64,000 bases of DNA from Mannheimia bovis (GTDB lineage Bacteria; Pseudomonadota; Gammaproteobacteria; Enterobacterales; Pasteurellaceae). The notes under the pieces are model-generated. The model made no database searches and was not told where the DNA came from. It saw nothing but the letters and a program-made list of their open reading frames with translations. A program made the position numbers and the translations under genes. Below, one piece after another: positions 1-7,428 of this stretch. The first letter of the stretch is position 1, and each line of letters begins with the position of its first letter. Where the stretch lies: assembly GCF_014541205.1 (NCBI RefSeq), contig NZ_CP061280.1, positions 496,001 to 560,000 of the forward strand, read 5' to 3'.

Positions 1-123
1 CTTGATTTATCATCATCAGCAGCTAAGCAAATTGGTATGCATCATTCAGGTGTAGCTAAAGTCAAAATAGCAGTAGTAAATAAAAATGCGAATTTAACAA
101 AAGACCTTTATGCCCTGTATTAA
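1..123 (+). CDS. rlpA: RlpA, septal ring lytic transglycosylase, C-terminal end only
   Basis: The window opens inside a reading frame whose last 40 codons are in frame 1 and end at TAA 121-123. The peptide DLSSSAAKQIGMHHSGVAKV resembles the end of the RlpA double-psi beta-barrel domain (family knowledge: DLS-AAA-LG--GSGVA-V). RlpA is an outer-membrane lipoprotein that cleaves denuded glycan strands at the septum. It lies 24 bp upstream of dacA on the same strand, the usual rlpA-dacA order. The rest of the gene lies outside the window, so signal peptide and SPOR domain cannot be assessed. Confidence 0.8.
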   Translation, partial: LDLSSSAAKQIGMHHSGVAKVKIAVVNKNANLTKDLYALY

Positions 124-147
124 TTTAAGAGGAATTTAGACGAATTT

Positions 148-1326
148 ATGAAAAAAACATTAGTGAAAGCTGTCAGTGTTGTCAGTCTTGCGGTATCAAG
201 CATTGCTTACGCTGATTTAAATACCAACTTTAACCTACAAGCTCCACAAATTAATGCACAAACTTATATTTTGATGGATTACAATTCTGGGGAAGTATTA
301 GCTAGTTTAAATCCTGACCAACGTCAATATCCGGCATCATTAACCAAAATGATGACTAGCTATGTGGTAGGCGAAGCATTAAAAGAAGGGAAAATCAGCA
401 ACAGTGATATGGTTACAGTAACGGAAAACTCTTGGGCACAAAAGTTTCCGGGTTCTTCATTAATGTTCTTAGATTTGAACACTAAAGTTTCTGTTGCAGA
501 TTTAATGAAAGGCTTGATTATCGTGTCAGGTAACGATGCATCTGTAGCTCTTGCGGAACACGTTTCCGGCTCTGAAGCCGCATTCATTAATGAAATGAAT
601 AAATATGTACAGCAATTTGGGTTAAAAAATACACATTTTACGACGGTGCACGGCTTAGATCACCCGGAGCAATATTCTTCAGCTCGTGATATGGCAATTA
701 TCGGTGCTCACATTATTCGTGATCACCCTGAAGAATACAAAATTCACGCAGAAAAAGAGTTTCAATATAACATCAAAAAACCACAATTAAACCGCAATGG
801 CTTATTGTGGGATAAAACCATTCAAGTTGATGGTTTAAAAACAGGTCATACTGACAAAGCCGGTTATAACTTAGTAGCTTCAGCGGTTAATCCAAATACT
901 CGCTTGATTTCTGTTATAATGGGCGTGCCAACTTACAAAGGGCGTGAAGTTGAAAGTAAAAAATTACTCCAATGGGGCTTTGCAAACTTTGAGACCATCA
1001 AATCACTCCCAGCGGCACAATCTGTTGCAGAGCAAAGTGTTTATTATGGTGAAGTGAACAAAGTGCAGTTAGGTTCGGTACAAGATAGTTTTGTAACCAT
1101 TCCAAAGGGCAGAGCGGCAGACTTAAAAGCTCGTTATGAGTTAGAGAAGAAAAACCTTGAAGCTCCTTTAGTAAAAGGGCAAGTAGTCGGTAAAATGATT
1201 TACCAATTAGATGGTAAAGATGTGGCAAGCACTAACTTACAAGCACTACAAGATGTTCCGGAAGCCGGTATTTTTGGCAAAGCGTGGGATTGGATCGCTT
1301 TAACTGTGAAGAGCTTATTTGATTAA
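148..1326 (+). CDS. dacA: D-alanyl-D-alanine carboxypeptidase (penicillin-binding protein 5/6)
   Basis: 392 aa, the usual PBP5/6 length. It removes the terminal D-Ala from peptidoglycan pentapeptides in the periplasm. An N-terminal signal peptide ends near AYA (residue 22). The three active-site motifs are visible: SxxK as S64-L-T-K67, SxN as SGN near residue 127, and KTG in LKTGHTDKAGYN near residue 230. The C-terminal PBP5 beta domain ends in an amphipathic helix (GKAWDWIALTVKSLF) that anchors such enzymes to the inner membrane. It follows rlpA directly and precedes ybeD, lipB and lipA, a conserved gammaproteobacterial cluster. A GAGGA sequence lies about 12 bp before the ATG. Confidence 0.95.
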   Translation: MKKTLVKAVSVVSLAVSSIAYADLNTNFNLQAPQINAQTYILMDYNSGEVLASLNPDQRQYPASLTKMMTSYVVGEALKEGKISNSDMVTVTENSWAQKFPGSSLMFLDLNTKVSVADLMKGLIIVSGNDASVALAEHVSGSEAAFINEMNKYVQQFGLKNTHFTTVHGLDHPEQYSSARDMAIIGAHIIRDHPEEYKIHAEKEFQYNIKKPQLNRNGLLWDKTIQVDGLKTGHTDKAGYNLVASAVNPNTRLISVIMGVPTYKGREVESKKLLQWGFANFETIKSLPAAQSVAEQSVYYGEVNKVQLGSVQDSFVTIPKGRAADLKARYELEKKNLEAPLVKGQVVGKMIYQLDGKDVASTNLQALQDVPEAGIFGKAWDWIALTVKSLFD

Positions 1327-1370
1327 TCTTGTAATTTAGTATTTTATCCCCATTTAAGGTGGAACAGATC

Positions 1371-1413
1371 AAGCGGTGTGATTTTGCAAAAAATTTGCAA
1401 AATTTCACCGCTT
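1371..1413. terminator. Uptake-signal-like inverted pair, probable dacA terminator
   Basis: Arms 1371-1390 and 1394-1413 are inverted copies matching at 18 of 20 positions. They start AAGCGGTG and end CACCGCTT and enclose TTTGCAAA words. The arrangement mimics paired uptake signal sequences, with the first base of the core changed. No long T-run follows, so termination strength is uncertain. Confidence 0.5.
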
Positions 1414-1437
1414 ACCGTTTAAAAATAAGGATCCAAA

Positions 1438-1737
1438 ATGTCTCAATCAAAAGCAATCAATTTACAAGATTTACCACAAGCTAAATTAAAAGATTTATTA
1501 GAGTTTCCGTGCAATTTTACCTTCAAAGTAGTGGGAGCAAACCGTGAAAATTTAGTTGATGATGTGGTGGTTGTTACCCAAAAATATGCCAAAGGCGATT
1601 ATAACCCTCGTGAGCAAAAAAGTTCTAAAGGAACATATAACTCGGTTTCTATTGATATTATTGCCGAAAATATTGAGCAAGTAGAAACTCTCTACACAGA
1701 ACTCGCCAAAATCAACGGTGTGAGAATGGTACTGTAA
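1438..1737 (+). CDS. ybeD: YbeD family protein (DUF493)
   Basis: 99 aa, slightly longer than the 87-residue E. coli YbeD. It has the DUF493 pattern: [14 protein letters not shown] near the start and a C-terminal ferredoxin-like segment ending in NGVRMVL. The family has an ACT-like fold and is linked to lipoate metabolism only by its conserved position between dacA and lipB, which is preserved here. The exact role is not established. An AAGGA ribosome-binding site lies 8 bp before the ATG. It is separated from dacA by a hairpin at 1371-1413 and from lipB by another at 1743-1762. Confidence 0.88.
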   Translation: MSQSKAINLQDLPQAKLKDLLEFPCNFTFKVVGANRENLVDDVVVVTQKYAKGDYNPREQKSSKGTYNSVSIDIIAENIEQVETLYTELAKINGVRMVL

Positions 1738-1742
1738 TAACA

Positions 1743-1770
1743 AGGGCGAATTATTTCGCCCTCAATTTTT
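1743..1770 (+). terminator. Intrinsic terminator after ybeD
   Basis: Perfect 8-bp stem AGGGCGAA/TTCGCCCT (1743-1750 with 1755-1762), a TTAT loop and then CAATTTTT. It lies between ybeD and lipB, so lipB may also have its own promoter. Confidence 0.75.
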
Positions 1771-1797
1771 CAATAAAGTTACGTTGGAAAATAGAAA

Positions 1798-2451
1798 ATG
1801 AAATTGATTATTCGACAACTTGGTATTCAACCTTACGAAGACGTTTGGCATCAAATGCAAGCCTTCACAGACAAGCGTAATGAGAATACTGATGATGAAG
1901 TCTGGTTGGTTCAGCACCCGGCAGTGTTTACGCAAGGTTCTGCGGGCAAACCTGAACATCTGCTGAATTCAACTAACATTCCTGTGGTGCAAAGTGATCG
2001 TGGAGGGCAAATTACTTATCACGGCGAAGGGCAGCAGATTATGTATGTGCTGATTGATATCAAGCGACTGAAATCTCAAGGTAGAGAGGTATCGGTTCGA
2101 GATTTAGTTACAGCACTTGAGCAAACGGTCGTGAAAACGCTTGCTGATTATGGTATTGAAAGTTACCCAAAAGCCGATGCACCGGGTGTTTATGTGAATG
2201 AGAAAAAGATCTGTTCGCTTGGTTTACGCATTCGTAAAGGTTGCTCTTTTCACGGTTTAGCTCTTAATATCAATATGGATTTAACGCCTTTTAAGCATAT
2301 TAACCCTTGTGGTTATGCAGGGCTTGAAATGTGTCAGCTAAGTGAGTTAATCAATCGGAATGATTTAGATTGTTCAGCGGTTTCTCCCAAATTAGTCGCC
2401 CACTTTAGTGCGATTTTGGGCTATAATGACATACAATTTATTAACAACTAG
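1798..2451 (+). CDS. lipB: Octanoyl-[acyl-carrier-protein]:protein N-octanoyltransferase
   Basis: 217 aa. LipB moves the octanoyl group from acyl-ACP to a lysine of lipoyl domains, the first step of lipoate assembly. The family signature is visible: [12 protein letters not shown] at 68-79, the lysine in [12 protein letters not shown] near 136-137, and the Cys in HINPCGYAG (C171) that forms the acyl-enzyme thioester. Start and length agree with enterobacterial and Haemophilus LipB. The lipA gene begins 14 bp after its stop, so the two are probably one transcript. No break or unusual residue was seen. Confidence 0.95.
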   Translation: MKLIIRQLGIQPYEDVWHQMQAFTDKRNENTDDEVWLVQHPAVFTQGSAGKPEHLLNSTNIPVVQSDRGGQITYHGEGQQIMYVLIDIKRLKSQGREVSVRDLVTALEQTVVKTLADYGIESYPKADAPGVYVNEKKICSLGLRIRKGCSFHGLALNINMDLTPFKHINPCGYAGLEMCQLSELINRNDLDCSAVSPKLVAHFSAILGYNDIQFINN

Positions 2452-2465
2452 GATATAAAATTTTA

Positions 2466-3461
2466 ATGGTTACGGCTACAGCTCAAGTTACGGCAAAAAA
2501 AATGAGCCCTTTTAAAATGGAAAAAGGGGTGAAATATCGTGATGCCGCTAAAACCTCCGTTATTCAAGTCAGAAATATTGATCCAGACCAAGAATTACTC
2601 AAAAAACCGGAGTGGATGAAAATCAAACTTCCGGCAAACTCGGCAAAAATTGATAGCATCAAAAACGGAATGCGTCGCCACGGCTTACATTCTGTGTGTG
2701 AAGAAGCCTCTTGTCCAAACTTACACGAATGTTTTAACCACGGCACAGCAACCTTTATGATTATGGGCGCAATTTGTACCCGTCGCTGCCCGTTCTGTGA
2801 TGTTGCTCACGGTAAACCGTTGCCGCTTGACCCAGACGAGCCACGCAAAGTGGCAGAAACCGTGCAGGATATGAAATTAAAATATGTGGTGATTACTTCG
2901 GTGGATCGCGATGATTTACCGGATCGTGGTGCAGCGCATTTCTCAGCAACCGTGCGTGAAATCAAAGCGTTAAATCCAAACTGCAAAGTGGAAATTTTGG
3001 TGCCGGACTTCCGTGGGCGTGTTGAACAAGCGGTCGAAATTCTCAAACAAAATCCACCTGATGTGTTCAACCACAACTTGGAAAATGTGCCACGCTTATA
3101 CCGTGAGGTTCGCCCGGGAGCGGATTATAAATGGTCGTTAGAGTTGCTGAAAATCTTCAAACAAGAGTTCCCGAATATTCCGACTAAATCAGGCTTAATG
3201 GTGGGCTTAGGTGAAACTAACGAAGAAATTTTAGAAGTAATGCAAGACTTACGTAACCACGGTGTAACAATGCTGACCATTGGGCAATATCTACAACCAA
3301 GTCGCCACCACTTAAAAGTAGAACGCTACGTTCCACCGGCAGAGTTTGATATGTTCCGAGAAGAGGCTGAAAAAATGGGCTTTGAACACGCTGCTTGCGG
3401 TCCATTCGTCCGCTCTTCCTACCACGCAGACTTACAAGCAAAAGGCGAATTGGTGAAATAA
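2466..3461 (+). CDS. lipA: Lipoyl synthase (radical SAM)
   Basis: 331 aa. It inserts two sulfurs into protein-bound octanoyl chains. Both [4Fe-4S] ligand sets are visible: the auxiliary cluster C78-x4-C83-x5-C89 ([12 protein letters not shown]) and the radical SAM motif C104-x3-C108-x2-C111 (CTRRCPFC). The protein ends with the conserved RSSYHAD segment. The ATG at 2466 adds about 12 residues compared with Haemophilus LipA as I recall it. An alternative ATG at 2502 ([14 protein letters not shown]) would give the more usual length. A complete uptake signal ACAAGCGGTC lies in frame at 3026-3035 and encodes EQAVE. Confidence 0.95.
   Translation: MVTATAQVTAKKMSPFKMEKGVKYRDAAKTSVIQVRNIDPDQELLKKPEWMKIKLPANSAKIDSIKNGMRRHGLHSVCEEASCPNLHECFNHGTATFMIMGAICTRRCPFCDVAHGKPLPLDPDEPRKVAETVQDMKLKYVVITSVDRDDLPDRGAAHFSATVREIKALNPNCKVEILVPDFRGRVEQAVEILKQNPPDVFNHNLENVPRLYREVRPGADYKWSLELLKIFKQEFPNIPTKSGLMVGLGETNEEILEVMQDLRNHGVTMLTIGQYLQPSRHHLKVERYVPPAEFDMFREEAEKMGFEHAACGPFVRSSYHADLQAKGELVK
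3026..3035 (+). repeat. DNA uptake signal sequence inside lipA
   Basis: ACAAGCGGTC, full 10-base match to the Actinobacillus/Mannheimia-type uptake signal core. It is read in frame as ...QAV.... Confidence 0.75.
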
Positions 3462-3468
3462 CATCGAT

Positions 3469-3497
3469 AAGGGCGAATATTATTCGCCCTTTGTTTT
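3469..3497 (+). terminator. Intrinsic terminator of the lipB-lipA transcript
   Basis: An 11-base arm AAGGGCGAATA (3469-3479) faces TATTCGCCCTT (3481-3491) and is followed by TGTTTTT. The arms are perfectly complementary, and the hairpin sits 7 bp after the lipA stop. Confidence 0.85.
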
Positions 3498-3528
3498 TGC
3501 TATTTGCAAAGTTTTTGGAAAATTATTC

Positions 3529-3611
3529 ACAATCCTTGTAAGGATTGTTCACAGCTTCGCTGCCGTTGGCAGAGCCAACGTTCAAAAAGCGGTGCTTTTT
3601 GTGCACCGCTT
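3529..3611. repeat. Cluster of small tandem hairpins
   Basis: Four short inverted repeats follow one another in 83 bp: ACAATCCT/AGGATTGT (3529-3536 with 3541-3548), CAGC/GCTG around 3552-3562, CGTTGGC/GCCAACG (3564-3570 with 3574-3580) and AAGCGGTGC/GCACCGCTT (3587-3595 with 3603-3611). They lie between the lipA terminator and the Fur-type promoter of the next gene. The function is unknown. They look like an intergenic palindromic repeat unit. Confidence 0.6.
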
Positions 3612-3663
3612 GTAGCTTCTCTACTTTATCCTTCTATAAATTGATGTCGTATAAATCAGTTGT

Positions 3664-3706
3664 TGCGAATTATTTTCATTGACTATTTGTTACAGGAAGC
3701 TACAAT
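3664..3706 (+). promoter_or_regulatory. Promoter with overlapping candidate Fur box
   Basis: TTGACT (3679-3684), a 16-bp spacer and TACAAT (3701-3706) make a plausible sigma-70 promoter 31 bp before the binding-protein gene. Directly upstream, 3664-3678 reads TGCGAATTATTTTCA. This matches the Fur 7-1-7 inverted repeat TGATAATNATTATCA at all but three fixed positions. Iron-dependent repression is inferred. Confidence 0.5.
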
Positions 3707-3736
3707 TCAGCTTTCCATTTCTTTTTTGGAGTTCCA

Positions 3737-4843
3737 ATGAAAAAATTACTATTAAAAAGCGTATTTGCTGCAACATTATTGGCGTTCGGTGCAAGTGCGA
3801 ATGCTGAGATTAAAACTATCACAGATGTATTAGGGCGTGAGGTAAAGGTTGATGTGCCAGCTAAACGTGTTGCTCTGACTTTCTATTATCCAGACTATAT
3901 TGCGGTAACAGGTGTTGAAAATTTCGATAATGTCGTGGGAATTTCCCGTGAATTTTGGGAGAAATTCAACCCGGGCAGTTGGGGATTATTTTCAGAAAAA
4001 ATGCCAAACTTAAAAAATATTGCGGATATTGGTTATGTGAATAGCGGGACGTTTTCTACTGAAAAAACCATCGCATTAAAACCTGATGTGTTAGTTTTAC
4101 CTGAAATCCAATATCAAGCATTATCAAGTGAAATTCCACGCATTGAACAAGCAGGAATCCCTGTTGTAGTGGTGGATTTCAACGCACAAACTGTTGAAAA
4201 TCATACTAAAAGTGTGAAAATTTTTGGTCAGCTTGCGGGTACTGAAGAGCGAGCAGAAAAAATTGCCAAAGAGTATGCGGAAGGCATTGCGGATATTCAG
4301 AACCGTATCGATAATGCAAAAGTGAGCAAACCGAAAATCTATGTTGAGTTTGGTAATAAAGGCCCGAAAGAGCATAGTTTTACCTTTGGTAAAAATATGT
4401 GGGGCGCCATTGCTGAAACGGTACGAGGCGATAATATTAGTGCCCCATTTGTAGAAAACTGGGGGCAGATTAATCCTGAGCAGGTGTTAGTTTCTAAACC
4501 AGAAGTGATTATGATCTCTGGTACGGAGCTCGGTAATGATACAAACTCTGAGATTATGTCGATGGGGATCAATATTGAAGAAACTGATGCTCAAAAACGT
4601 TTGAAAGGTTTTATGGAGCGTACAGGCTGGAAAGAGTTACCTGCGGTAAAATCAGGTCGTGTCTATGGTTTATACCACACAGCGTCTCGCTCAATTTCAG
4701 ATTTAGCCAGCTCACAATTTATGGCGAAAGCACTTTATCCTGAATTGTTTAAAGATATTGAGCCTGAAAAAACGTATTTAGATTTCCACAAAAACTACTT
4801 ACCAATTGAGCCAAAAGGCACTTTCTTTATTCAAATGAAATAA
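3737..4843 (+). CDS. FecB-type ABC transporter periplasmic substrate-binding protein
   Basis: 368 aa with a clear signal peptide cut after SANA (residue 23). The mature protein starts EIKTITDVLGREVKVDVP, the typical N-terminal strand of class III (TroA/FecB-like, Pfam Peripla_BP_2) binding proteins for iron-siderophores, heme or B12. It is convergent with the ATPase and permease genes on the other strand (4905-6749), which are the obvious partners because no other binding protein lies nearby. The Fur-like box at 3664-3678 favours an iron compound. The neighbouring modF gene and the existence of the Fec-family MolA (molybdate/tungstate) in Haemophilus leave molybdate open. The substrate is not determined. 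Confidence 0.85.
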   Translation: MKKLLLKSVFAATLLAFGASANAEIKTITDVLGREVKVDVPAKRVALTFYYPDYIAVTGVENFDNVVGISREFWEKFNPGSWGLFSEKMPNLKNIADIGYVNSGTFSTEKTIALKPDVLVLPEIQYQALSSEIPRIEQAGIPVVVVDFNAQTVENHTKSVKIFGQLAGTEERAEKIAKEYAEGIADIQNRIDNAKVSKPKIYVEFGNKGPKEHSFTFGKNMWGAIAETVRGDNISAPFVENWGQINPEQVLVSKPEVIMISGTELGNDTNSEIMSMGINIEETDAQKRLKGFMERTGWKELPAVKSGRVYGLYHTASRSISDLASSQFMAKALYPELFKDIEPEKTYLDFHKNYLPIEPKGTFFIQMK

Positions 4844-4848
4844 AAGCA

Positions 4849-4893
4849 ACAAGCGGTCATTTTACAAAATAAATTTGCAAAATGACCGCTTGT
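4849..4893. terminator. Bidirectional terminator made of an inverted uptake-signal pair
   Basis: ACAAGCGGTC at 4849-4858 and its reverse complement at 4884-4893 form a long stem with TTTTGCAAA arms. The structure lies between the convergent ends of the binding-protein gene and the ATPase gene and has T-rich flanks on both strands. Paired uptake signals acting as terminators are well known in Pasteurellaceae. Confidence 0.8.
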
Positions 4894-4904
4894 ATTTTCC
4901 CTTA

Positions 4905-5699
4905 CTATTTGCGGTTCAAACAGCAATCAATATTTAAACATTTGCGAAGTGGGCGGATAATTGGGGAACCGTTTCCATCATATAAAATCTCAATATTGAC
5001 ATTATAAAGTCTTCGAATAATATCGCATTCCAACACATCACAAGCTCTGCCTTGTGCTTGAATTTTGCCCTCGCTTAATAACATCACACTATCAGAAAAT
5101 TGAGCCGCAAGGCTTAAATCGTGCAGCACCATAATAGTGATTAAATTATTCGCTCGAGTATAGGCGTTCACATATTCAAGCAAGTTGATTTGATGATACA
5201 TATCCAACGCACTGACAGGCTCATCAAGCAACAAAATATGTGGTTTACGCAATAATACTTGAGCGAACATTACCATCTGCCGTTGTCCACCGCTCAGCCT
5301 CATAATATCTTGATGAGCTAAGTGTGAAATGCCGAGTTTATCCATAATATCAACGGCTTCATTGAGTAATTCATCGCTAATATACATATTTAGGCTATCA
5401 AGTTGCCCTAATAAGATGACTTCTAGGGCACTTAGAGAGGCTTCTACTTGCGTATCTTGTGGCATATAACCAATTTTCTTACGCCAGCTATGCAAGTGGC
5501 TTGAAGTTAATTTATTGCCGTCAAAATCAATTGCCCCTTGATGAGCAATTTCCCCAAACAGTGTTTTAAGTAGAGATGATTTACCCGCGCCATTTGGTCC
5601 AAGTAAAGTATAGATCTTACCTTGTTCAAAATGTAGATTGATTTTGTCTGCTACTACTAAGTTTCCACGCTTAATCGTAACATCGTTTAATTTGAGCAT
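4905..5699 (-). CDS. FecE/FhuC-type ABC transporter ATP-binding protein
   Basis: 264 aa. The motifs are in order: Walker A GPNGAGKSS near residue 34, Q-loop PQDTQ, signature LSGGQRQ near 137, Walker B ILLLDEP near 157 and the H-loop VLHD. The permease gene lies just upstream on the same strand with a 9-bp gap, so the two form one transcription unit. By family it powers uptake of iron-siderophore, heme or cobalamin through a FecCD permease. After the core domain the C-terminus (CLNIDCCLNRK) is cysteine-rich, which is not a family feature I recognise. Confidence 0.88.
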   Translation of the reverse strand: MLKLNDVTIKRGNLVVADKINLHFEQGKIYTLLGPNGAGKSSLLKTLFGEIAHQGAIDFDGNKLTSSHLHSWRKKIGYMPQDTQVEASLSALEVILLGQLDSLNMYISDELLNEAVDIMDKLGISHLAHQDIMRLSGGQRQMVMFAQVLLRKPHILLLDEPVSALDMYHQINLLEYVNAYTRANNLITIMVLHDLSLAAQFSDSVMLLSEGKIQAQGRACDVLECDIIRRLYNVNIEILYDGNGSPIIRPLRKCLNIDCCLNRK

Positions 5700-5708
5700 A
5701 GAAAATCC

Positions 5709-6749
5709 TTATCGTTTCGCTAACACAATCCAGAAAAAGAACGGCACACCGACTAACGCTGTAATAATGCCGACCGGAAATAATGCACCCGGCACAAGGC
5801 TTTTTGATAGCACGGAAGACATTGAGAGAAATGCCGCCCCGACTAACATAGAGCCGGGTAGAAAAAAGCGTTGATCTTCGCCTAATAGCATTCGGGCAAT
5901 ATGAGGAGCGACCAAGCCAATAAAACCGATAATGCCCACAAAACTAATACAGGTGGCGGTCATAATTGATACAATCAGTAGAGTTTTCATTCGCAACCAA
6001 GTCAAGTTAATACCTAAGCTCAATGCTCGAGCCTCCCCCAAACGTAAAGCGGTCAGTTTCCACGCATCTTGAAGGAGCAATAAAATACAGACTGCGGTTA
6101 CGCCAAAGGCAATTGAGATAGTTTGCCAAGTGGCTTTAGTTAAATTGCCAAACAGCCAAAACAGAATTTGCTGGGATACTTCAGGGGCAGAAATAAATTG
6201 CACCAATGAAAGTAAAGACTGAAATAAAAACAATAACGCAATTCCGACCAGCACTAACATTGCCGAGCTAAAACGCCCCAAGGAAGAAAAGGCAAATAAA
6301 ATGCCAGAAGAGAATATTGTCATTACAAAAGCCCCAATGGGTACTGCGATTTCGGTGGGTAAACCAAAACCACCAAAGGCAATCACAATTGAGGCTCCAA
6401 AGCCAGCCGCTGCAGCTAAACCAAGAGTATAAGGGCTTGCCATTGGATTATTGAGCAAAGTTTGAATTTCAGCTCCCCCGACACCAAGGGCTGCCCCAAC
6501 TATTAATGCCATTATCGCCATTGGTAATCGTAGCTCATAGACAATAATCTTGGTGGTTTCTTCAATTTTTCCTAATTGGAATAATGCTTTCCAAACCTCA
6601 TTAAAGGGAAGTAGGGAAGGACCGGTCATAATGTCAAAAATCAGGCTGAGTAAACAAATGAGTAAGAAAAAGAGCAATAAAAAACCGCGTTTTTTTTCGA
6701 TAGCTCGCTGTTTTTTAGCGATCTGTTGAGGGGAAAGCATTGTTTGCAT
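5709..6749 (-). CDS. FecCD-family ABC transporter permease
   Basis: 346 aa with about nine or ten hydrophobic segments. The family hallmarks are LRLPMAIMALIVGAALGVGG near 75-95, the AQTLLNNPMASPYTLG-like segment near 100, and the C-terminal IGFIGLVAPHIARMLLGEDQR coupling region. It forms the membrane channel for the adjacent ATPase and the convergent binding protein. A single permease gene implies a homodimer. A well-matched Fur box (6764-6778) sits at its predicted transcription start. Substrate is discussed under the binding protein. Confidence 0.88.
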   Translation of the reverse strand: MQTMLSPQQIAKKQRAIEKKRGFLLLFFLLICLLSLIFDIMTGPSLLPFNEVWKALFQLGKIEETTKIIVYELRLPMAIMALIVGAALGVGGAEIQTLLNNPMASPYTLGLAAAAGFGASIVIAFGGFGLPTEIAVPIGAFVMTIFSSGILFAFSSLGRFSSAMLVLVGIALLFLFQSLLSLVQFISAPEVSQQILFWLFGNLTKATWQTISIAFGVTAVCILLLLQDAWKLTALRLGEARALSLGINLTWLRMKTLLIVSIMTATCISFVGIIGFIGLVAPHIARMLLGEDQRFFLPGSMLVGAAFLSMSSVLSKSLVPGALFPVGIITALVGVPFFFWIVLAKR

Positions 6750-6763
6750 AAAAATTTAATGTT

Positions 6764-6810
6764 TGAGAATTATTATCAGACAGGATAAGAGAAAAGTTCT
6801 ATAAATTCAA
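6764..6810 (-). promoter_or_regulatory. Promoter and Fur box of the permease-ATPase operon
   Basis: On the minus strand: TTGAAT (6805-6810), a 17-bp spacer and TATCCT (6782-6787). TGATAATAATTCTCA (6764-6778) follows immediately, matching TGATAATNATTATCA with one mismatch. The box would cover the transcription start, the expected position for Fur repression. Confidence 0.65.
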
Positions 6811-6828
6811 GGATATCCGAGATAGTCA

Positions 6829-7428
6829 CTAAAGTATTTTACTAAATTCTTGGATCGCTCTCTCTTTTACTATGAAAAACTCTTTAATCGACATTTCTTC
6901 TAAAAGAGTATAGTTTTTCTGAATTTCACTAACGGCATTTCTTAAAATTTCTCCCTTTTTAACTCTTGATGACATTCCTAAGAATACTTTTTCTAAAAAA
7001 ACCAAGTCAGCATAACTACTCAATGCATTGCGAGTTTCCAGCCAATTAAACATTGGCATAAAGTTTTCAGGAAAAATGGCTCGATGTTGATTGATTTGTT
7101 GAAAGATTTTGCTTTGAATTGCATTCAAATCTTTACCAAATAATGATTGAAAATTTTTAGCCAAAAAATGATCAATCATAATATCTGATACAATGCCTTT
7201 ATAAAGTCCGAAGCTATCTCGTAGTAATCTAGCGGTTAAACTAGCTTGCCTGTCGCAAATTTTATCAATTAGGCGGTGCAATACGACACCGCTTTTTAAA
7301 TCATCAGCTAAGTCAAGGTTGTGAATTAAGCCTTTATAAAAATCGCCGGAAAAATTGCCATATAAGGTTTGCTGGTTGGTTTTTGCATCAATTTCAAACG
7401 AAATTAATGAGTGAGCAAGAAAATTCAT
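6829..7428 (-). CDS. acpH: Acyl carrier protein phosphodiesterase (AcpH/DUF479 family)
   Basis: 199 aa, close to E. coli AcpH (193). The N-terminus MNFLAHSLISFEIDAKTNQQ and the following GNFSGDFYKG match the family pattern MNFLAHL-LA-----S--GN---DF-KG. Histidines and aspartates of this HD-like fold recur in HRLIDKICDRQ and IVSDIMIDHFLA. The enzyme removes 4'-phosphopantetheine from holo-ACP. The ATG immediately follows the modF stop codon, so it is co-transcribed and probably translationally coupled to modF. The fit is by motif and length; no alignment was run. Confidence 0.8.
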   Translation of the reverse strand: MNFLAHSLISFEIDAKTNQQTLYGNFSGDFYKGLIHNLDLADDLKSGVVLHRLIDKICDRQASLTARLLRDSFGLYKGIVSDIMIDHFLAKNFQSLFGKDLNAIQSKIFQQINQHRAIFPENFMPMFNWLETRNALSSYADLVFLEKVFLGMSSRVKKGEILRNAVSEIQKNYTLLEEMSIKEFFIVKERAIQEFSKIL

